Assembly (NCBI GenBank): GCA_965178525.1
Contig: CBCXVS010000313.1
Span: 1 to 8,369 of the forward strand
Length of the DNA: 8,369 nucleotides
Origin: CBCXVS01 sp965178525
GTDB lineage: Bacteria > Tectomicrobia > Entotheonellia > Entotheonellales > Entotheonellaceae
Reading direction: 5' to 3'
Part shown: positions 5,033-8,369 of the stretch, piece by piece
Layout: each line of letters begins with the position of its first letter
How positions within the stretch are numbered: position 1 is the first letter of the stretch
The notes under the pieces: model-generated
The model's input: only the letters and a program-made list of their open reading frames with translations
Told to the model about the DNA's origin: nothing
Databases searched by the model: none
Program-made: the position numbers and the translations under genes

Positions 5033-7390
5033 ATGGCTAGCACGTTAGATGGCATCACGGTACTGGACCTCAGCGAGGGTCCAGCAGGGGCTCTGGCCAC
5101 CTTATTTCTCTGCGACCACGGCGCGCGCGTGATTCGGATGGTTGACATCAACCATACGGCGCCGCGCCACGGCGGCTATCTGGTCTGGGACCGAGGCAAG
5201 GAATGTTTGCAAGTCGACTTCGATCAGCTCCTGCCGCCGGGACCACAGGCCGGATCGAGCCCGAACGAGAGCCAGATCATCTATGAGACATGGCTCCGCA
5301 GCGCTGATGTGCTGGTCGAGGACTTTGCCCCGTCGTCTAGCCGCCAAGCCATCGTGAACGCCGACGCACTGTCGGCGCTGAATCCGCGCCTGATTCACTG
5401 CTCCATTACCGCCTATGGCAAGCACGGACCCTATAAAGACGAACCGCCGATCGACGAACTGGTGCTGGCCCGCATGGGGGTCATGGGCAGCCATCCGGGT
5501 TTTCGGCCGCCACCGGTGCATGTGGTGCATCCCCTACCCACGGTGGGCGCCGCGATCTTCGCCAACCTGGGCATCGCCTCGTCCCTACTCGCCAGAGAAA
5601 AGACCGGTCTGGGCCGCAAGGTGGAGACGTCCTTGATGGCGGGAGCCCTGTTGTACCATCCCAAAGTCGCGGGCGAAAAATTGGTGGCGCGGCCTTTCCA
5701 GACGCAGCCGTCCGGCAGCGCCCCCTTCTACAGCGTATACGAATGCGCCGATAGCAACTGGGTGCAGCTCGGATGCGTGCACGGCGGCTTCATCAACACC
5801 GCTGCCACGCTGATGGGCATCAAGGAGATTGTCGACGAGCCGAGATTCGGCGGTGGCCGCCTCCCCGAAAGCGACGCCGCGGATCTGGAACTGCGCGAGG
5901 TGGTGGCCAACGTCATCCGCACCCGGCCCTACGCGGAATGGGCTAAGCTCTTTGAGGACTTGGACGTGCCCTTCGCCCCGGCCCGCCTCACCGACGACAG
6001 TATGGACGACCCGCAAGTCGAAGCCAACGAGATGGTCGTCGAGTTGCAAGATCCCGAGATCGGCCCCGTGGCGCAAATGAGCGTCCCCATCCGATTCTCG
6101 GAAACGCCCGGCAAAGTCAGGGGCCCGAGGGTGCTCCCCCGCCACGCACCCGGCCATCTGCCGGACGGTGTGGCCGAGGTGCCGGCGTCATCCGGCGCAC
6201 CGCCGCCGGCTGCAGCCTTCGACCCACCGCTACATGGCATCCGCATCCTGGAAATCACCAACCTCATCGCCGGCCCCACCGGTGGCCGGCTGCTGGCTGA
6301 CTTGGGTGCCGATGTCATCAAGCTGGAGCCGCTGACCGGCGATTTGTCGCGTCCGATCGGCCGTACGTACTTTTTCAACGTCAATTTCAACAAACGCTCC
6401 ATCTCGGTTGACACGCGCACGCCGGAAGGCAAGGACGTCGTGCAGAAAGTCGCCGCCACCGCCGACGCCCTGCTGGCCAATCTCCGGCCACACGCTACCG
6501 AGCGTATGGGCATTGGCCGCGAGATCAATCCCCGCCTGATCGAGACGCACTTGACGGGCTATGGCTGGACCGGCCCCTATTCGCATCGCCCTGGGATCGA
6601 TCCCCTGGCGCAGGCGCTCATGGGTCTGCAACGCGCCCAGGGCGGGCCGGAAAATCCGCCCGTCTTCGCGGCTCAGTTGGCGCCAACCGACTTCACCACC
6701 GGGGCGATGGGCGCGCTCGGAACCATTCTCGCCCTGTATGCCAGAGCGCGCACCGGCGTGGTGCAACGCGTCGACAGCAACCTGCTCAACGGCGGCATCA
6801 TGCTCAGCTCGGAGTGGTTCACGCGCTACCCGGGCAAGCCCACGCGCCGGCTCGCGGACAAGGGGCAGTATGGCCTCGATCCCTTCCACCGTCTGTACCA
6901 GGTCCGCGATGGCTGGTTCTACGTGGTGGCGGATACCTATGAAGAACGCCTGGCCCTCTGCAAAGCCCTGGAGCGCGAAGATTTGGTGCCTCAATATAGT
7001 GATGCACCGGAGGGATACCACCCGAATGACACACCGCTGGCGCATGAGCTGGCCGGGCTGTTTGCCGCTATGAGCCTGGAGGAGAGCCTGTCGCGCCTGC
7101 AAGCGGCCGGTGTCCCGCACGCACCGGCGGTGCCGGGAGACAGTGAGATCTTTCTCAACGACCCGCATGCCGCGGCGAATAATGTGGTCACGACGGAGCA
7201 GCACCCGACGGTGGGGCAACTGCACGTGTCCTGGCACTATGTGCAGTTCGGCAACACAGAGGCGGTCAAGACCAAGGCGACCCCGCTGCTGGGCGAGCAA
7301 ACGCGGGATGTGCTGCAGGAGGCCGGCTTCACGGCCAGCGCCATTGCCGAACTCCATGCCAAAGGCGTGGTGAAGACCGAGGAGCCGTAG
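5033..7390 (+). CDS. Tandem-domain class III (CaiB/BaiF family) CoA-transferase
   Basis: This 785-residue protein holds two complete class III CoA-transferase domains (about 4-380 and 400-785) joined by a Pro/Ala-rich linker (about 381-399). Each opens with the family start (LDGITVLDLSEGPAGALA; LHGIRILEITNLIAGPTGG), and domain 2 has the LLADLGADVIKLEP block. Family members move CoA between an acyl-CoA and a carboxylic acid through an aspartyl-CoA intermediate. In domain 2 the aspartate is Asp553 in APTDFTTGAMGALG, and RPGIDPLAQALMG has Ile where racemases of the family have the second catalytic His, favouring transferase activity. In domain 1 the matching stretch is HPLPTVGAAIFANLG, with Pro/Thr in place of Asp, so it is probably inactive. 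I chose ATG 5033 (GGAG 11 bases upstream) over a TTG at 4973, whose 20 extra residues are not family-like. The acid substrate is unknown. Confidence 0.88.
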   Translation: MASTLDGITVLDLSEGPAGALATLFLCDHGARVIRMVDINHTAPRHGGYLVWDRGKECLQVDFDQLLPPGPQAGSSPNESQIIYETWLRSADVLVEDFAPSSSRQAIVNADALSALNPRLIHCSITAYGKHGPYKDEPPIDELVLARMGVMGSHPGFRPPPVHVVHPLPTVGAAIFANLGIASSLLAREKTGLGRKVETSLMAGALLYHPKVAGEKLVARPFQTQPSGSAPFYSVYECADSNWVQLGCVHGGFINTAATLMGIKEIVDEPRFGGGRLPESDAADLELREVVANVIRTRPYAEWAKLFEDLDVPFAPARLTDDSMDDPQVEANEMVVELQDPEIGPVAQMSVPIRFSETPGKVRGPRVLPRHAPGHLPDGVAEVPASSGAPPPAAAFDPPLHGIRILEITNLIAGPTGGRLLADLGADVIKLEPLTGDLSRPIGRTYFFNVNFNKRSISVDTRTPEGKDVVQKVAATADALLANLRPHATERMGIGREINPRLIETHLTGYGWTGPYSHRPGIDPLAQALMGLQRAQGGPENPPVFAAQLAPTDFTTGAMGALGTILALYARARTGVVQRVDSNLLNGGIMLSSEWFTRYPGKPTRRLADKGQYGLDPFHRLYQVRDGWFYVVADTYEERLALCKALEREDLVPQYSDAPEGYHPNDTPLAHELAGLFAAMSLEESLSRLQAAGVPHAPAVPGDSEIFLNDPHAAANNVVTTEQHPTVGQLHVSWHYVQFGNTEAVKTKATPLLGEQTRDVLQEAGFTASAIAELHAKGVVKTEEP

Positions 7391-7418
7391 AACCGGCGTC
7401 ACGAGGAGGCATCGCATT

Positions 7419-8021
7419 ATGGAGACCCACGACAATGGACGGGTGCAGATTGTGGCGATCAAAGGGAGTGTGAGGCCAGGCAATTTTACCGCCAAAGCAC
7501 TCGACCTAGTCGTGGATGAACTGCGGCAGCAGACGCATGTGACGGTGCAGGTGATTGACCCGGCGACGCTGACCCTGCCGTTCCCGGGCATGGACGGCCC
7601 CGCTCCGGATGCGGAGACCATGCGGGCCGCGGTCTCCGATGCCACGGGCGTCATTCTCGCCACGCCGGAGTATCATGGCGGCTTTAGCAGTGTGATGAAA
7701 CTGGTGATCGAAAACCTGGGATTCCCTTCCCTCCTGGCCGGCAAACCCGTGGCCCTCCTCGGCGTTGCCGCCGGGCAGATTGGAGCCATTAAGTCGCTCG
7801 AAAGCTTGCGCAGCGTCTGCTCCCACGTCGGGGCCATCGTGCTGCCGGGTCCGGTGTCTGTGGCGGGTGTGCAGGCCCTTTTCGATGAGGCGGGGCGGTG
7901 TCTTGACGCCTCGGTGGAACGGCGGATCCGGTCCGTTGGCACGAATCTGCTCGACTATATTCAGGAGAATATCTGTCCGCGCATGACGCTGGAAGCGATG
8001 GTGCGGGCCGGAGCCGTCTAG
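7419..8021 (+). CDS. NAD(P)H-dependent FMN reductase (flavodoxin-like)
   Basis: This 200-residue flavodoxin-like protein belongs to the NADPH-dependent FMN reductase family. The phosphate-binding loop is KGSVRPGNFTAKAL at 15-28, the flavin-contact loop is ATPEYHGGFSSVMK at 81-94, and GVAAGQIGA at 115-123 is the third conserved loop. Members reduce free or bound flavin or quinones with NAD(P)H in the cytoplasm, and often feed reduced flavin to a partner monooxygenase. A strong GAGGAGG site lies 9 bases before the ATG. The gene starts 28 bases after the CoA-transferase stop, so the two are almost certainly co-transcribed. No monooxygenase partner is in the window. A quinone- or azo-reductase role is possible. 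Confidence 0.87.
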   Translation: METHDNGRVQIVAIKGSVRPGNFTAKALDLVVDELRQQTHVTVQVIDPATLTLPFPGMDGPAPDAETMRAAVSDATGVILATPEYHGGFSSVMKLVIENLGFPSLLAGKPVALLGVAAGQIGAIKSLESLRSVCSHVGAIVLPGPVSVAGVQALFDEAGRCLDASVERRIRSVGTNLLDYIQENICPRMTLEAMVRAGAV

Positions 8022-8053
8022 CCCGAAGTTCCCCTGGCAGAATAGGCGGAGGG

Positions 8054-8369
8054 TTAAGTAGATCAACAGGAGTCGATCTCTTTGGGGTAGAACTGGCTGG
8101 AGCGAACCTCCACGAAGCCACTCTTGACCGGGCCGACCTCCGGAACGCTGATCTCGAAGCAGCCGACCTAAGCGGAGTCGACCTCTTTCAAGCCGACCTC
8201 TCCAAAGCGAACCTTCGTGGCGTGAATCTCCAGGGAGCCGATCTCGTTGGGGCCAACTTGAGTCAAGCAGACCTTCGTGAAGCCAACCTCACTGGAGCCA
8301 ACCTGGACGAAGCGAATTGGGCTGGGGCGATCCTCACAGGTACAGCACAGCACGTAGCACACTCTGGCA
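8054..8369 (+). pseudogene. Pentapeptide-repeat protein, lacks a start and runs off the window
   Basis: From 8066 the plus strand encodes 18 consecutive pentapeptides of the A(D/N)LXX type (GVDLF, GANLH, RADLR, NADLE, QADLS and so on), which fold into a right-handed quadrilateral beta-helix. After residue 90 of the array the text TGTAQHVAHSG breaks the pattern and the frame remains open to the last base. Upstream the frame is open back to TGA at 7904-7906, inside the FMN reductase gene, but contains no ATG, GTG or TTG before the repeats, and the residues before 8054 are not repeat-like. Thus either the 5' end was lost or a frameshift lies near 8050. Internal GTG (about 8222) or TTG (about 8258) starts are unlikely. 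Function cannot be assigned from this fold alone. Confidence 0.72.
8066..8335 (+). repeat. 15-bp tandem units encoding pentapeptide repeats
   Basis: Eighteen degenerate 15-base units encode pentapeptides whose fifth residue is Leu in all but one (Trp in DEANW). The regular spacing with no insertions argues that the array itself is still intact at the protein level, even though no start codon precedes it. Confidence 0.8.

Noticed and set aside
6230..7663. 477-codon open frame on the minus strand opposite the CoA-transferase second domain
   Set aside because: It lies antisense to a gene with clear family motifs, is Arg/Gly/Leu-rich as expected of a high-GC shadow frame, and resembles no family.
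8168..8362. 64-codon minus-strand frame opposite the pentapeptide repeats
   Set aside because: It is the complement of the repeat array; the plus-strand translation gives a regular A(D/N)LXX pattern.

Overview
The window looks like chromosomal DNA of a GC-rich, probably uncultivated bacterium. Genes have ordinary Shine-Dalgarno sites and bacterial families, and nothing is phage-like or plasmid-like. A degradative acyl-CoA type gene set beside a secreted RTX protein and a pentapeptide-repeat fragment suggests a soil or marine Gram-negative with a large genome. The taxon cannot be fixed from the sequence alone.

Layout. Bases 1-359 hold no convincing gene, only a short AT-rich direct repeat with a hairpin and one half of a distant inverted repeat. 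On the minus strand at 360-1094 lies a complete member of the ComB (2-phosphosulfolactate phosphatase) family, with a plausible promoter upstream. Bases 1095-1682 hold at best a degraded plus-strand reading frame interrupted by an in-frame TGA. From 3013 down to 1683 on the minus strand lies one secreted calcium-binding RTX-repeat protein that is split into two reading frames by an apparent one-base deletion near 2482-2490. A 397-base divergent intergenic region (3014-3410) carries several inverted repeats.

The plus strand from 3411 to 8021 is a compact, probably co-transcribed set of four genes: a homogentisate 1,2-dioxygenase-like cupin protein, a small HicB-like protein with no HicA partner, a 785-residue tandem class III (CaiB/BaiF) CoA-transferase, and a NAD(P)H-dependent FMN reductase of the flavodoxin-like class. 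A ring-cleaving or related iron dioxygenase, a CoA-transferase and a flavin reductase together fit a catabolic route for an aromatic or other organic acid. The substrate cannot be read from the sequence. The first CoA-transferase domain appears to lack the catalytic aspartate, while the second keeps it.

From 8066 to the window end runs a pentapeptide-repeat coding segment with no usable start codon upstream. It is either a 5'-truncated remnant or a frameshifted gene, and it continues past the window.
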